Below, one piece after another: positions 20,987 through 30,237 of a DNA stretch of 64,000 nucleotides. Source of the DNA: Ponticaulis sp. (GTDB lineage Bacteria > Pseudomonadota > Alphaproteobacteria > Caulobacterales > Hyphomonadaceae); NCBI GenBank assembly GCA_002723155.1, contig PBNO01000008.1, forward strand, positions 1-64,000, in the 5' to 3' direction. Position 1 is the stretch's first letter. Every line of letters begins with the position of its first letter. The notes beneath the pieces are model-generated. The model ran no database searches. It saw only the letters and a program-made list of their open reading frames with translations, and was not told the origin of the DNA. The position numbers and the translations under genes were made by a program.

Positions 20987-21613
20987 ATGAGTAATACGGA
21001 CCTTAAATATGCAGATCGGGGAATGGTTTTCGAGCCCGGTCGCCATGCCAGCGTCAGGCTGGAGGATGGCGTCTCTGTAGCCAGAGGCAAGCTGCATGAA
21101 GTGTGTGGCAATGGTTCGCTTGGTTTTGTGGCCTGTCTGGTAGGGCTGGTCGAGGGGCCGGTGATCTGGGTGGGCTATAAAGGCCAGCGTGCGACACTGA
21201 ACCCTGACGGTCTGGCCGCATTCTTTGATCCCTCGCGGCTGATAATGGTGCGAGGGCTGAACCGCGCAGATGTGCTCTGGGCGGGTGAGCAGGCGCTACG
21301 CCATCGCGGGGCAGGGTGTGTCGTGATGGAGCTTGGTGACGGGCCTGATCTGCGTGAGAGCCGGCGTCTGCAGATTGCTGCAGAAGAAGGCGGCGCACTG
21401 GGGCTCGCAATACTTAGAGGCCGTGCACAGACCTCGGCAGCGCATATGCGCTGGCAGTGCGAGGCACAGAACAACCGGGATTATCCGGCCAGGTGGGACA
21501 TAACAAAAAGCAAGGACGGTCAGCGTGGAAGCTGGCGCGTTCGATATACTAATCGGGTGAGAGGCGAAAATGCGCCGGGTCTTGTGTCTCTGGCTTCCGC
21601 ATCTGCCGCTTGA
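20987..21613 (+). CDS. imuA: ImuA, SOS mutagenesis accessory protein
   Basis: 208 residues, first gene of the damage-inducible mutasome cassette. No Walker A motif is visible, as is usual for alphaproteobacterial ImuA, a divergent RecA/SulA-like protein needed with ImuB and DnaE2 for translesion synthesis. I start at the ATG at 20987, three bases after the LexA box, which implies a near-leaderless message. A second Met at 21023 has a GGGGA directly abutting it and is less likely. The longer frame from 20879 would begin upstream of the promoter. The 3' end overlaps imuB by 44 bases. The 299-bp gap to fadB holds this promoter and the fadB upstream repeats. Confidence 0.85.
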   Translation: MSNTDLKYADRGMVFEPGRHASVRLEDGVSVARGKLHEVCGNGSLGFVACLVGLVEGPVIWVGYKGQRATLNPDGLAAFFDPSRLIMVRGLNRADVLWAGEQALRHRGAGCVVMELGDGPDLRESRRLQIAAEEGGALGLAILRGRAQTSAAHMRWQCEAQNNRDYPARWDITKSKDGQRGSWRVRYTNRVRGENAPGLVSLASASAA

Positions 21614-23057
21614 GCGGCTGGTCCGTAAGGGGGATGCGCGCACAGAGGGTCCATTCGCGATTATAGCTGAGCAGAAGAGTGCATGGCGTGTCACGCACGC
21701 TAATGCGCTCGCTGTGCAGGCTGGTGTGACTGAAGGGCAAAGCCTTCCGGATGCGCGGGCAATCTGTCCTGCGCTTCTGAGCGCGCCTGCTGATCCACCG
21801 CGTGAGCAGGCGTTTCTCTATGCGCTGCGTCGCTGGGCGGATCAGTTCTCGCCATCTGTGGCGCTGCAGCCGCCCGAGGCGCTACTTCTGGATATTGCTG
21901 GTGTCTCGCATCTTTTTGATGGCGAGCGGGCTATGGCGGAGCATATTGCCGAAGCTCTGACCGATATGCAGCTTACCTCACGTATCGGTATTGCAGATAC
22001 GCGGGCGGCAGCATGGGCGCTCGCTCGTTTTGGTGACGGGACGTTGCAAATAGCAACTGAAGGTCAGGTAAAGGCCGTCATCGCGTCCATGCCGATAGAG
22101 GCGCTCGATTGTCCGGAGGCAAGGCGTCAGGAGCTGAAGCGTACAGGCTTTAAAACAGTGGGTGATCTCTATGCGATCAGGCCTGCCGATCTGGCGCGGC
22201 GCTATGGCATCGAGGTTGTGAATGCCCTCTCTGCGCTGACAGGTTACCGGCCTGACCCGGTGGAGCAGAGCGCTCTTGAACCAAGCTATGCGGCACGTAT
22301 GAGCCTGCCAGAGCCTATCGGGCTGGTGAGTGACCTTCAGGAAGTGCTTAAGCGTCTTGCCGAACAGGTCTGCGCACGCTTGAGGGACAAAGTGATGGGC
22401 GCGCGTCAGTTCTCGCTGATCGTGCGCTGCGTCGATACCGGAGACCATGTGCTGCATGTCGGTTTTGCCAAGCCGTGCGATACGCCAGCCAGTATTGTGA
22501 GCCAGTTCACCCATCCGCTCGGAAAGTTGAAAATCCAGTTCGGTGCGGACTGGTTTCGTTTGTCTGCCGAACAGGTCGAGCCGGTGCGTAACCGCCAGAT
22601 GGTGCTGGAACATGCTGATGCGGAAACAGATGCCACGGCGCAGCTGATCTCGACGCTCGGAAACCGGCTTGGCTTTGACCGGATCGAGCGGTTTCTGCCG
22701 CGTAATGCGCATTTGCCGCCACGGCGGTTTTCAGTGACAGAGGCGACGCGCGGCGTGGCAGGTGCAGGATGGATATCAGATCGCGATGAACGTCCGGTGC
22801 TTCTGTTTCAGGAGGCAGAACCGCTGGAGGTGGAAAAGCCCGGCAGGCCGCCGCAAAGTTTTGTCTGGAAGCGTGACACCTATCATGTGGAAGCGGCGAG
22901 TGGTCCGGAACGCTATACGCCGGAATGGTGGCAGGACCGCGATTTGCGGACACGCGATTACTGGCGTGTGCAGACAGAAGAAGGACCTCGCTTCTGGCTG
23001 CTGACCTATCCGGGCGCCAAACCTGCTTCATGGTATCTGGCAGGGTGTTTTGCATGA
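21570..23057 (+). CDS. imuB: ImuB, catalytically inactive Y-family polymerase homologue
   Basis: 495 residues with the Y-family fold. In active enzymes the first catalytic Asp lies in a DMDAFF-type motif; here the corresponding N-terminus is LCLWLPHLPLERL. The SIDE-type motif is replaced by LLLDIAGVSHLFDGE, so the acidic triad is incomplete, as expected for ImuB. It acts as a hub bridging ImuA, DnaE2 and the beta clamp. The C-terminal block RDYWRVQTEEGPRFWLL is characteristic. Translationally coupled on both sides: it overlaps imuA by 44 bases and dnaE2 by ATGA. Confidence 0.93.
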   Translation: MRRVLCLWLPHLPLERLVRKGDARTEGPFAIIAEQKSAWRVTHANALAVQAGVTEGQSLPDARAICPALLSAPADPPREQAFLYALRRWADQFSPSVALQPPEALLLDIAGVSHLFDGERAMAEHIAEALTDMQLTSRIGIADTRAAAWALARFGDGTLQIATEGQVKAVIASMPIEALDCPEARRQELKRTGFKTVGDLYAIRPADLARRYGIEVVNALSALTGYRPDPVEQSALEPSYAARMSLPEPIGLVSDLQEVLKRLAEQVCARLRDKVMGARQFSLIVRCVDTGDHVLHVGFAKPCDTPASIVSQFTHPLGKLKIQFGADWFRLSAEQVEPVRNRQMVLEHADAETDATAQLISTLGNRLGFDRIERFLPRNAHLPPRRFSVTEATRGVAGAGWISDRDERPVLLFQEAEPLEVEKPGRPPQSFVWKRDTYHVEAASGPERYTPEWWQDRDLRTRDYWRVQTEEGPRFWLLTYPGAKPASWYLAGCFA

Positions 23058-26000
23058 GCTATGCCGAACTCTATGCTATTAGCAATTTCACCTTCCTGAC
23101 GGGAGCATCACACCCTGAAGAACTGGTGATACGTGCACGCGAGCTTGGCCTGTCGGCGATCGCCGTGACAGACCGGAACAGCTTTGCAGGCATTGTGCGG
23201 GGGCATGCGGCGGCAAAGGAAATCGGTGTGCGCTATATCGTGGGCGTGCGGCTGGTGCTGTCTGACGGCGGGGAAATTCTCGCATATCCTGAAAATCGCG
23301 AGGCCTATGGTCGCCTCTGCAGACTGCTGACGACAGGCAAACGGCGCAGCGAAAAGGGAAGCTGTGAGCTGCATCTTTCTGATGTGTTGGAGTATGGCGA
23401 AGGTTCGGTTCTGATTGTGCCTGAGCAAGAGCAGGCTCCACGTCTGGGGAGGGCGTTGGAGAAGGCTTTTCCCGACCATGTCTTTATCGGGCTGGTGCCG
23501 CGCTATGATGGCGAAGATGATGCCCGCTTCAGAGAGGCCGCGCGTTTTGCCCGGCGTGCAGAGCTGCCGCTGGTGTCGCTCGGAAATGTGCTCATGCATA
23601 AGGCCGCGCGTGTGCGGCTGGCGGATGTCCTCTCCTGCATTCGCGAAAAGACGACGATCGACAAGCTGGGGCAACTGGCGCAGCGCAATGCCGAACGTAG
23701 ATTGAAATCAGAATTCGAGATGCGGCGGCTATATCATGACTGGCCACAGGCGCTGGCGAATGCAGAGCGTATTGCAGACAGATGCCGATTCTCTCTTGAT
23801 GAGTTGAAGTATGAGTATCCGGATGAAGTCACAGATGGTGTCGCGCCGGACAAGCGCTTGCGTGTGCTGACAGAGGCCGGGCTGAAGCGTCGCTATCCCG
23901 ATGGTGTGCCGCTTCATGTGCGCGGGCTTGTCGAGAAAGAGCTGAAGCTGATCGGTGACCTCGATTATGCCCGTTATTTTCTCACCGTACATGACGTTGT
24001 CGAGTTTGCACGCAGTCGCGGCATTCTCTGTCAGGGGCGTGGCAGCGCGGCGAACTCGGTCGTCTGTTATGCGCTGGGCGTGACGGAAGCCTCGCCTGAT
24101 ATGATCACGATGGTATTCGAGCGGTTTATCTCCGAGGCGCGAAACGAGCCGCCGGATATTGACGTGGATTTCGAGCATGAGCGCCGCGAAGAGGTCATCC
24201 AGCATCTGTTCGAGAAATATGGCCGCCACCGCGCAGCGCTTTGCTCGACAGTGATCCATTTTCGCAGCCGCGCTGCCATACGCGAGGTGGGCAAGGCGAT
24301 GGGCTTGTCGGTGGATGTGGTAAGCGCGCTGTCTTCGCAGGTCTGGGGCTGGTCAGAGAGCGGGATCAGTGACGAGCGGGCCAAAGCCGCAGGGCTCGAC
24401 ATTACCGATCAGCGGCTTCGTATGACGCTGGAGCTGACTTCGGAGATTATCGGCTTTCCAAGACACCTCTCCCAGCATGTTGGTGGCTTTGTGATCACGC
24501 GTGGCCGGCTCGACGAGTTCTGCCCGATTGAGAACGCCGCCATGCAGGACCGGACGGTGATCGAATGGGATAAGGACGACATCGACGTTCTGGGCATGTT
24601 GAAGGTGGATGTGCTGGCGCTGGGTATGCTCACCTGTATTCGAAAGGCGTTCGACCTTCTGAAGCTTTGGAAGCGCGAGGATTACACGCTGGCGACTTTG
24701 CCCAAGGAAGATCCGGCCATCTACGACATGCTGTGTGAGGCAGATACGATCGGTGTGTTTCAGGTGGAAAGCCGCGCGCAGATGAACTTTCTGCCACGCA
24801 TGAGGCCGCGCTGCTTTTATGATCTGGTGATTGAGGTCGCGATCATCCGGCCGGGGCCCATTCAGGGCAATATGGTCCACCCTTACATTAAGCGCAGGCG
24901 AGGTGAGGAGGCGGTGGTCTATCCTTCAGATGATCTGAAGCCTGCATTGGGTAAGACGCTTGGCGTGCCCTTGTTTCAGGAACAGGCCATGCAGATTGCT
25001 CAGATTGCTGCCGGATTTACTGCCTCGGAGGCAGATGCTCTGCGGCGTGCGCTGGGCAGTTTTCGCGGGCCGGGATCTGTTGAGAACTTCCGCGAGCGCT
25101 TCATGAAGGGCTGTCTTGATCGCGGCTATGATCTGGAGTTCGCGCAGAATTGCTTCAACCAGCTTGAGGGATTTTCCGGCTATGGCTTTCCAGAGAGCCA
25201 TGCTGCTTCGTTTGCCTTGCTGGTGTATGCGTCCAGCTGGATAAAATGCCACCATCCGGAGGTCTTCTGCTGCGCGCTTCTGAACAGCCAGCCCATGGGG
25301 TTCTATGCCCCTGCGCAGATTATCCGCGATGCACGTAGCCATGGGGTGAAAGTGCTGCCGGTCTGCGCCGAGCATAGCTATTGGGAGAATGTGCCGGAGC
25401 CTGTCGGGGATGGCTCTCTGGCAGTGCGGCTTGGCTTTCGGCAGATCAAAGGCTTTTCCGAGGAGGATGGCCTCTGGCTGGCCTCTGCGCGGGGCAATGG
25501 CTATCGAAGTATTGAAGCCATCTGGCGGCGTGCGGGGCTTTCACGTCCGGCGCTGTCTAAACTGGCGGGCGCTGATGCCTTTGCCGAATATGGTCTGACA
25601 AGGCGTGAAGCGCTGTGGGAAGTTCACGGGCTGGGCGGAGACAAGCCGCTCCCTCTCTTCCGCGATACAGGTGAAGGACTGGAAGATGGACCCGTTATTC
25701 TGCCTGTCATGGATACGCGCGAAGAGGTGTTTGAGGACTATGTTTCCATGCGCCTCACACTGAGAGAGCATCCGGTAAAGCTTTTACGGCCTGATATCGG
25801 ACGCTTCCTGTACACATCCCAGCTGCGCGACACGCAGGATGGGGCCTATGTGACGGTATGCGGGCTGGTGATTACCCGTCAGCGCCCCGGCACGGCAAGT
25901 GGGGTAATCTTTGTGACGCTTGAAGACGAAACGGGCACTGCAAATGCTGTGGTCTGGCCGAAGACATTCGAGCGGTATCGCAAAGAGGTTATGGCGGGGC

Positions 26001-26329
26001 GTCTTCTGCGTATCAGAGGGCGTTTGCAGCGCGAAGGCATCGTCACGCATGTCATGTCGGCGGTGATTGAAGACCTTTCATGGATGCTGGATACGCTCGG
26101 TTATTCTGCGCGCGCCGATGATCAGATTGATCCTACTTATTCGAACGCAGATGAAGTGAAGAAGCCTGTACCGGTTCAGCCTAAAGATAAGAAGCAGGTC
26201 ACAGGGAGGCCTCTGCCTGAAGAAGTCACATATGAGCTGCAGAAGGCGCGTCATGCCGCTTATGGTACGGGTGCGCGCCATCCGCGGGAACAGGCGAAGA
26301 AGCTATTCTATAGCCGCGACTTCCATTGA
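23054..26329 (+). CDS. dnaE2: Error-prone DNA polymerase DnaE2
   Basis: 1091-residue C-family polymerase that performs damage-induced mutagenic synthesis. It has an N-terminal PHP domain (YAELYAISNFTFLTGASHPEE). The catalytic Asp pair is in PPDIDVDFEHERREEV. The fingers carry GRGSAANSVVCYALGV, and a C-terminal OB fold lies near residues 925-1000 (VTLEDETGTANAVVWP). The start is the ATG overlapping the imuB stop; longer in-frame sequence upstream is inside imuB. It ends only 5 bases from the convergent symporter gene, with no visible terminator between them. Confidence 0.96.
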   Translation: MSYAELYAISNFTFLTGASHPEELVIRARELGLSAIAVTDRNSFAGIVRGHAAAKEIGVRYIVGVRLVLSDGGEILAYPENREAYGRLCRLLTTGKRRSEKGSCELHLSDVLEYGEGSVLIVPEQEQAPRLGRALEKAFPDHVFIGLVPRYDGEDDARFREAARFARRAELPLVSLGNVLMHKAARVRLADVLSCIREKTTIDKLGQLAQRNAERRLKSEFEMRRLYHDWPQALANAERIADRCRFSLDELKYEYPDEVTDGVAPDKRLRVLTEAGLKRRYPDGVPLHVRGLVEKELKLIGDLDYARYFLTVHDVVEFARSRGILCQGRGSAANSVVCYALGVTEASPDMITMVFERFISEARNEPPDIDVDFEHERREEVIQHLFEKYGRHRAALCSTVIHFRSRAAIREVGKAMGLSVDVVSALSSQVWGWSESGISDERAKAAGLDITDQRLRMTLELTSEIIGFPRHLSQHVGGFVITRGRLDEFCPIENAAMQDRTVIEWDKDDIDVLGMLKVDVLALGMLTCIRKAFDLLKLWKREDYTLATLPKEDPAIYDMLCEADTIGVFQVESRAQMNFLPRMRPRCFYDLVIEVAIIRPGPIQGNMVHPYIKRRRGEEAVVYPSDDLKPALGKTLGVPLFQEQAMQIAQIAAGFTASEADALRRALGSFRGPGSVENFRERFMKGCLDRGYDLEFAQNCFNQLEGFSGYGFPESHAASFALLVYASSWIKCHHPEVFCCALLNSQPMGFYAPAQIIRDARSHGVKVLPVCAEHSYWENVPEPVGDGSLAVRLGFRQIKGFSEEDGLWLASARGNGYRSIEAIWRRAGLSRPALSKLAGADAFAEYGLTRREALWEVHGLGGDKPLPLFRDTGEGLEDGPVILPVMDTREEVFEDYVSMRLTLREHPVKLLRPDIGRFLYTSQLRDTQDGAYVTVCGLVITRQRPGTASGVIFVTLEDETGTANAVVWPKTFERYRKEVMAGRLLRIRGRLQREGIVTHVMSAVIEDLSWMLDTLGYSARADDQIDPTYSNADEVKKPVPVQPKDKKQVTGRPLPEEVTYELQKARHAAYGTGARHPREQAKKLFYSRDFH

Positions 26330-26334
26330 GGCTG

Positions 26335-27915
26335 TTAGCGGAAAAGCCAGATCACGAACAAGCATGCGAACAGGACGAGTGGCGCGTGAAGACGGTAGTC
26401 CAGAAGTAGCTTGCGGTCTCTCATCGGGTTCAGGTCGGATAGTTTCCAAACGTCCTCTGTGGTCGGCAGCATGGATTTCTTATCTGCGAAGCTGATCCCC
26501 GCACACAGGATGACGAGGAAGATGGTCGTATAGCCCGAGAGCATCAGGAAGTGCGGCAGGACGTCCGTTGTGCCAGTGCTGACGCACCATGCCCGATAGG
26601 CAAACGTGGCCGCGCCGATCAGGTGTCCGATGATCAGTGTTGCAATGGCCGCGCGACCGGTGACACCCTTCCAGAATAAGGCGAGTGTCATTACGGCGAC
26701 TACGGGCGGAACAGCATAGCCGAATACCTGCTGGATGTATCCGAACACGCCCGGAAATTCGCGGATCACCAGTGGCCATAGTGCCGCAATGGTGATGAGG
26801 CCAGCAGTGGTCATGCGACCCGCATTGAGGATTTTCTTCTCGCTCCAGTTCTTTTCGGAGACTTTCAGAAAGTCATACAGCATCAGCGTAGAGGCCGAGT
26901 TCAAGGTCGAGTCGACGGTAGACATAATCGCGGCGATCAAGCCGGCTAAAACAAGGCCCGTCATGCCTGCCGGTAGGAAGTCTGCGATCAGTGTCGGAAA
27001 GACGAGGTCGCTATTCTCAAGGCCCGGAATGAGCGAGAAGGCGAGGGCGCCCGGAATAGCCATAACGAACACGGGCAGGATTTTCAGAAGACCGGCAAAG
27101 CTCGCGCCGCGGCGGGCCTGCTCCATGTCCTTCGCGCCCAGCACGCGCTGCATGACATACTGGTTGGATGACCAGTAGAACCAGCCAAGAATAGGCACAC
27201 CGAGGATCAGCCCCGGCCATGGAAGAGCGGCGTCATCGGCAGGGCGCACAATTGATAAATGGCCATCCGGCAGAGAGGCCTGCGCCGTATTCCAGTCAAA
27301 TCCGAACTGGCTGAAAACGGCGGATGTGATACCTGCCGCGCCGATCAACAGCACGATGGCTTGCAGCACGTCGGTGTAGACGACCGCGCGAAGCCCGCCC
27401 GCGGCTGTGTATAGGCCAGCAAAGGCGGCCAGTGCGATACACATAGGCACAAACGGAATGGCTGGGAAAAACGCCTGCAGAACAACGACGCCGGCATAAA
27501 CGCTGGCAGCCATATCTACAAAAACAGTCAGGAAAAGTGTGACGCCCGAGAAGTATCTCTGAGCCGTGGGGCCAAAGCGCCGCCCGAAGAATTCCGGGAT
27601 GGTGGTGATCCGGATGCGCAGGAAAACGGGAATGGTCGTAAAGGCCATAATGGCGAGCAGGATGCCCGCCATCAGCTCGTAACTGGCAACTGAGATACCC
27701 GACGCATAGGCCTGGCCGCTCACGCCGATCAGTGTCGTACTGGAGATATTGGACGCGAAGAGCGAAAACCCGATCGTCGCGAAACCCAGAGATCGACCTG
27801 CAAGAAACAGATCTTCTCCGCTTTTCATATTACGGCTGACGACCCAGCCAATTATGATCACGATCGCGAAATACCCCGCGATCACACTCCAGTCTAACAG
27901 TGTGAGCGTAGCCAT
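26335..27915 (-). CDS. Sodium/solute symporter (SSS family, SGLT-like)
   Basis: 526-residue transporter with about 13-14 membrane segments. SSS signatures are FLAGRSLGFATIGFSLFASN near the N-terminus, GLYTAAGGLRAVVYTDVLQ, and FYWSSNQYVMQRVLGAKD, resembling the sugar-transporting SGLT branch. It starts 21 bases after ggpS on the same strand and is the last gene of the gpsA-phosphatase-ggpS cluster. Import or recapture of glucosylglycerol or a related sugar osmolyte is therefore a reasonable inference; glucose or another sugar is equally allowed by the sequence. Confidence 0.85.
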   Translation of the reverse strand: MATLTLLDWSVIAGYFAIVIIIGWVVSRNMKSGEDLFLAGRSLGFATIGFSLFASNISSTTLIGVSGQAYASGISVASYELMAGILLAIMAFTTIPVFLRIRITTIPEFFGRRFGPTAQRYFSGVTLFLTVFVDMAASVYAGVVVLQAFFPAIPFVPMCIALAAFAGLYTAAGGLRAVVYTDVLQAIVLLIGAAGITSAVFSQFGFDWNTAQASLPDGHLSIVRPADDAALPWPGLILGVPILGWFYWSSNQYVMQRVLGAKDMEQARRGASFAGLLKILPVFVMAIPGALAFSLIPGLENSDLVFPTLIADFLPAGMTGLVLAGLIAAIMSTVDSTLNSASTLMLYDFLKVSEKNWSEKKILNAGRMTTAGLITIAALWPLVIREFPGVFGYIQQVFGYAVPPVVAVMTLALFWKGVTGRAAIATLIIGHLIGAATFAYRAWCVSTGTTDVLPHFLMLSGYTTIFLVILCAGISFADKKSMLPTTEDVWKLSDLNPMRDRKLLLDYRLHAPLVLFACLFVIWLFR

Positions 27916-27936
27916 AATGCTTTGCGAAGAGGCAGA

Positions 27937-29475
27937 TCAGGCTGCCTCGTCCGCCTTACCTCCTTTGAGCGCGCGAAGTTTCGACTTCTTGAGCTGGTTA
28001 AAGAGTTTCAGGACGTGGTCGGACCAGAAATTGATGTCCCATTTCTCGACAGTGTTTAGCAGTGATTGGCTACGTTCGAGACGCTCTTCCTTGGACATAT
28101 CCACTGCACGATCAATCGCCTCGTCCATGCTCTGAGCAGAGTATGGGTTTGTAAGAATTGCGTCAGGCATCTCCACTGCAACGCCAGCAAACTCGGACAG
28201 AACGAGCGCGCCAGGACCACCCTGTTTCGCTGCGATGTATTCCTTCGCGACGAGGTTCAGGCCATCGCGGATTGGCGTGATCCAGCACGTGTCTGCGACC
28301 CGGAAATACGGCACCAGTTCAGCAAACGGAATTGGCCGCATGGACAGCATAATTGGGGTCCATCCGAGCGTGCCATATTCCCCGTTGATCGCACCGACGA
28401 GGCGTTCAATCTCTTTCTGGGCTTTCTGGTAAATCGTCATGTTTTTGGCGGCTGCTGCGCACACCAGCATGAGTTTCACCTTACCGCGTAGTTCTGGGCG
28501 GCGTGCCAGAAGGCGCTGAAATGCTTCGAGCAGCTGTTTGGCGCCCTTGGTATAGTCGACGCGCCCGACAGAGATGATGAAATGCTGATCGCCAATTTCG
28601 TTTTTGATCTGGGCGACCCGTTCGCCAGCGTCATAGCGCGACAGGTATTCCTTGATGAGCGTCGGGTTGGTTCCGATCGGCCATGCATCCACCATGATAG
28701 TCCGGCCATTATGTTTGATGCTCTTCGTGACAGAGGGCTCAGACAAGGCCATGCCGGAAGAGACGAGCGGCGGCTCGACCGGTTCCTTTTCGCCGAGTTC
28801 TACGCCGCGCAGCGCGCGGGCGACGCCGCAGAAGTTTTCCGAGTAGCGCGGAATGTGGAAGCCGAGCAGATCGGTCTGCAGGAGGCTGTCCACGATCTCT
28901 TCGCGCCAGGGCAGGATGTTGAACACATCAGCTGCAGGAAACGGCGTATGGTGGAAGAAGGCGATACGCACATTCGGTTTGATTTTACGAATGAAGTGCG
29001 GCGCCATCCAGAGATTGTAGTCATGGATCCAGATCAAGCCGTCATCGCTAACCTGCTCGCAGGCGGCTTCGGCAAAAAGGCGGTTCACCTCTTTGAAGAC
29101 ATCCCAGTCGGCTTCCTCAGTGGAGAAGAGCCATGGGAAAGTGTGAAGGATAGGCCAGAATGCGACTTTTGATGTCACATGGTAGAAGGATTTGACCTGT
29201 TCCGCGGTCAGAGCAATGCGGATGACTTCATAGTCACCATGTTCGTCATTGATCTGAACCGAGCGGTTGAATTTTGCCTGCTCACGAGCGTTGACCTGCT
29301 TCCAGGCAACCCAGGAGCCTTTTTCAGCATTTCCGCAGAAGCTTTTGAGAGTAGGAACGATGCCATTCGGGCTTTTATTCTCTTTAAAAACGGTCTTGCC
29401 GTTTTTGACTTCCTCTTCATACGGCTGGCGGTGATAGAGGATTACCAGATCAGATTTCTTGATCTTATCAGACAT
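27937..29475 (-). CDS. ggpS: Glucosylglycerol-phosphate synthase (GgpS-type GT20)
   Basis: 512-residue GT20 glycosyltransferase, superficially annotatable as trehalose-phosphate synthase. Its motifs instead recall cyanobacterial GgpS as I remember it: LVILYHRQPYEEEVKNGKTV, KSPNGIVPTLKSF, WVAWKQV, LTAEQVKSFYH, WIHDYNLWMAPHFI (OtsA has HDYHL), SVGRVDYTKG and RDGLNLVAKEYIAAK. GgpS joins ADP-glucose to glycerol 3-phosphate, and gpsA, which makes glycerol 3-phosphate, is two genes upstream. The start at 29475 overlaps the phosphatase stop by 8 bases and has GGAG at a good distance; a longer frame to 29655 lies within the phosphatase gene. Substrate call is inferred from motifs and context. Confidence 0.82.
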   Translation of the reverse strand: MSDKIKKSDLVILYHRQPYEEEVKNGKTVFKENKSPNGIVPTLKSFCGNAEKGSWVAWKQVNAREQAKFNRSVQINDEHGDYEVIRIALTAEQVKSFYHVTSKVAFWPILHTFPWLFSTEEADWDVFKEVNRLFAEAACEQVSDDGLIWIHDYNLWMAPHFIRKIKPNVRIAFFHHTPFPAADVFNILPWREEIVDSLLQTDLLGFHIPRYSENFCGVARALRGVELGEKEPVEPPLVSSGMALSEPSVTKSIKHNGRTIMVDAWPIGTNPTLIKEYLSRYDAGERVAQIKNEIGDQHFIISVGRVDYTKGAKQLLEAFQRLLARRPELRGKVKLMLVCAAAAKNMTIYQKAQKEIERLVGAINGEYGTLGWTPIMLSMRPIPFAELVPYFRVADTCWITPIRDGLNLVAKEYIAAKQGGPGALVLSEFAGVAVEMPDAILTNPYSAQSMDEAIDRAVDMSKEERLERSQSLLNTVEKWDINFWSDHVLKLFNQLKKSKLRALKGGKADEAA

Positions 29476-30223
29476 TTGGCAGCTCCAGTTCAGCCAGAAG
29501 TTCGAGTTTGCGTTTGAGGCCGTCGAATACGCCGCCGGCACCGTCAAATTCGGAAAAGTGCACATTTGGAAGACCGCTGATCGACGCGAGTAGCGCTTCT
29601 TCAGCGTTGGCGACGACAACCCCGTCCATGCCCGTCTCGAATAGAGAGCGGTCATTCAGCGTGTCACCTGCAACGAGGATTTTTTGTGCTGGCAGGTCGT
29701 GTGCGGCGATGAATTGCTTGAGCGTTGGGCCTTTCTGAACGCCGCGCGGCAGAATGTCGAAGTAGATGCCGTCTGACATAAGCACGTCATAGCCTTCGGC
29801 TTCGAGCGCTTCGGCAGAGACTTTGGCTGCGGCTTCATCTTCGTAGAAATACGACACGCGTCGGCCGCCAAAACCTTCCTGTAATTTAAGGTGAGGTGCG
29901 TCGCCAAGAATGCGGGACGCATGATCGGCGCCTTTCCAGCGCTCATCGATCCATGTCTCGACTGCGTCGATTGGTGAGAAGTCTATGCCGCTCACGACTG
30001 TGGTGCCTACGTCACCGATGACGGCGTCCGGTCGCGGGACGTCCTTTTGTGTAATCTCGTCGATAAAGTCGAGATCGCGTCCTGTGACGAAGACAAGACC
30101 CAGCCACTCCCTGTTCTTTTCGATATAGTTATACAGGTCGTCTTTTTGCTGGGGCGTTCCTCCCAAAAACGTTCCGTCGAGATCTGTTGCCAGTACGACG
30201 TGTTTTTGAGTGAGATCAGGCAT
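29468..30223 (-). CDS. HAD-superfamily sugar phosphatase, probable glucosylglycerol-phosphate phosphatase
   Basis: 251-residue HAD hydrolase of the sucrose-phosphatase-like group. Motif I is LATDLDGTFLGG (nucleophile and general acid Asp), motif II is FVTGRD, motif III Lys is in KGPTLKQF, and motif IV is VAGDTLNDRSLF. Overlap with the GgpS-type synthase suggests it removes the phosphate from glucosylglycerol 3-phosphate. This differs in family from what I recall of the cyanobacterial GgpP, so the role is inferred from position only. AAGGAGG precedes the ATG and overlaps the gpsA stop region. Confidence 0.78.
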   Translation of the reverse strand: MPDLTQKHVVLATDLDGTFLGGTPQQKDDLYNYIEKNREWLGLVFVTGRDLDFIDEITQKDVPRPDAVIGDVGTTVVSGIDFSPIDAVETWIDERWKGADHASRILGDAPHLKLQEGFGGRRVSYFYEDEAAAKVSAEALEAEGYDVLMSDGIYFDILPRGVQKGPTLKQFIAAHDLPAQKILVAGDTLNDRSLFETGMDGVVVANAEEALLASISGLPNVHFSEFDGAGGVFDGLKRKLELLAELELPNV

Positions 30224-30237
30224 AAATTCAGGCCTCC

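Noticed and set aside
28582..29172. 196-codon plus-strand frame opposite ggpS
   Set aside because: Shadow of the minus-strand gene; no family resemblance or ribosome site.
27937..29655. Annotation of the GT20 gene as trehalose-phosphate synthase (otsA) with a start at 29655
   Set aside because: The motifs fit GgpS better (HDYNLW, KSPNGIVPTLKSF), and the extra 60 codons lie inside the overlapping phosphatase gene.
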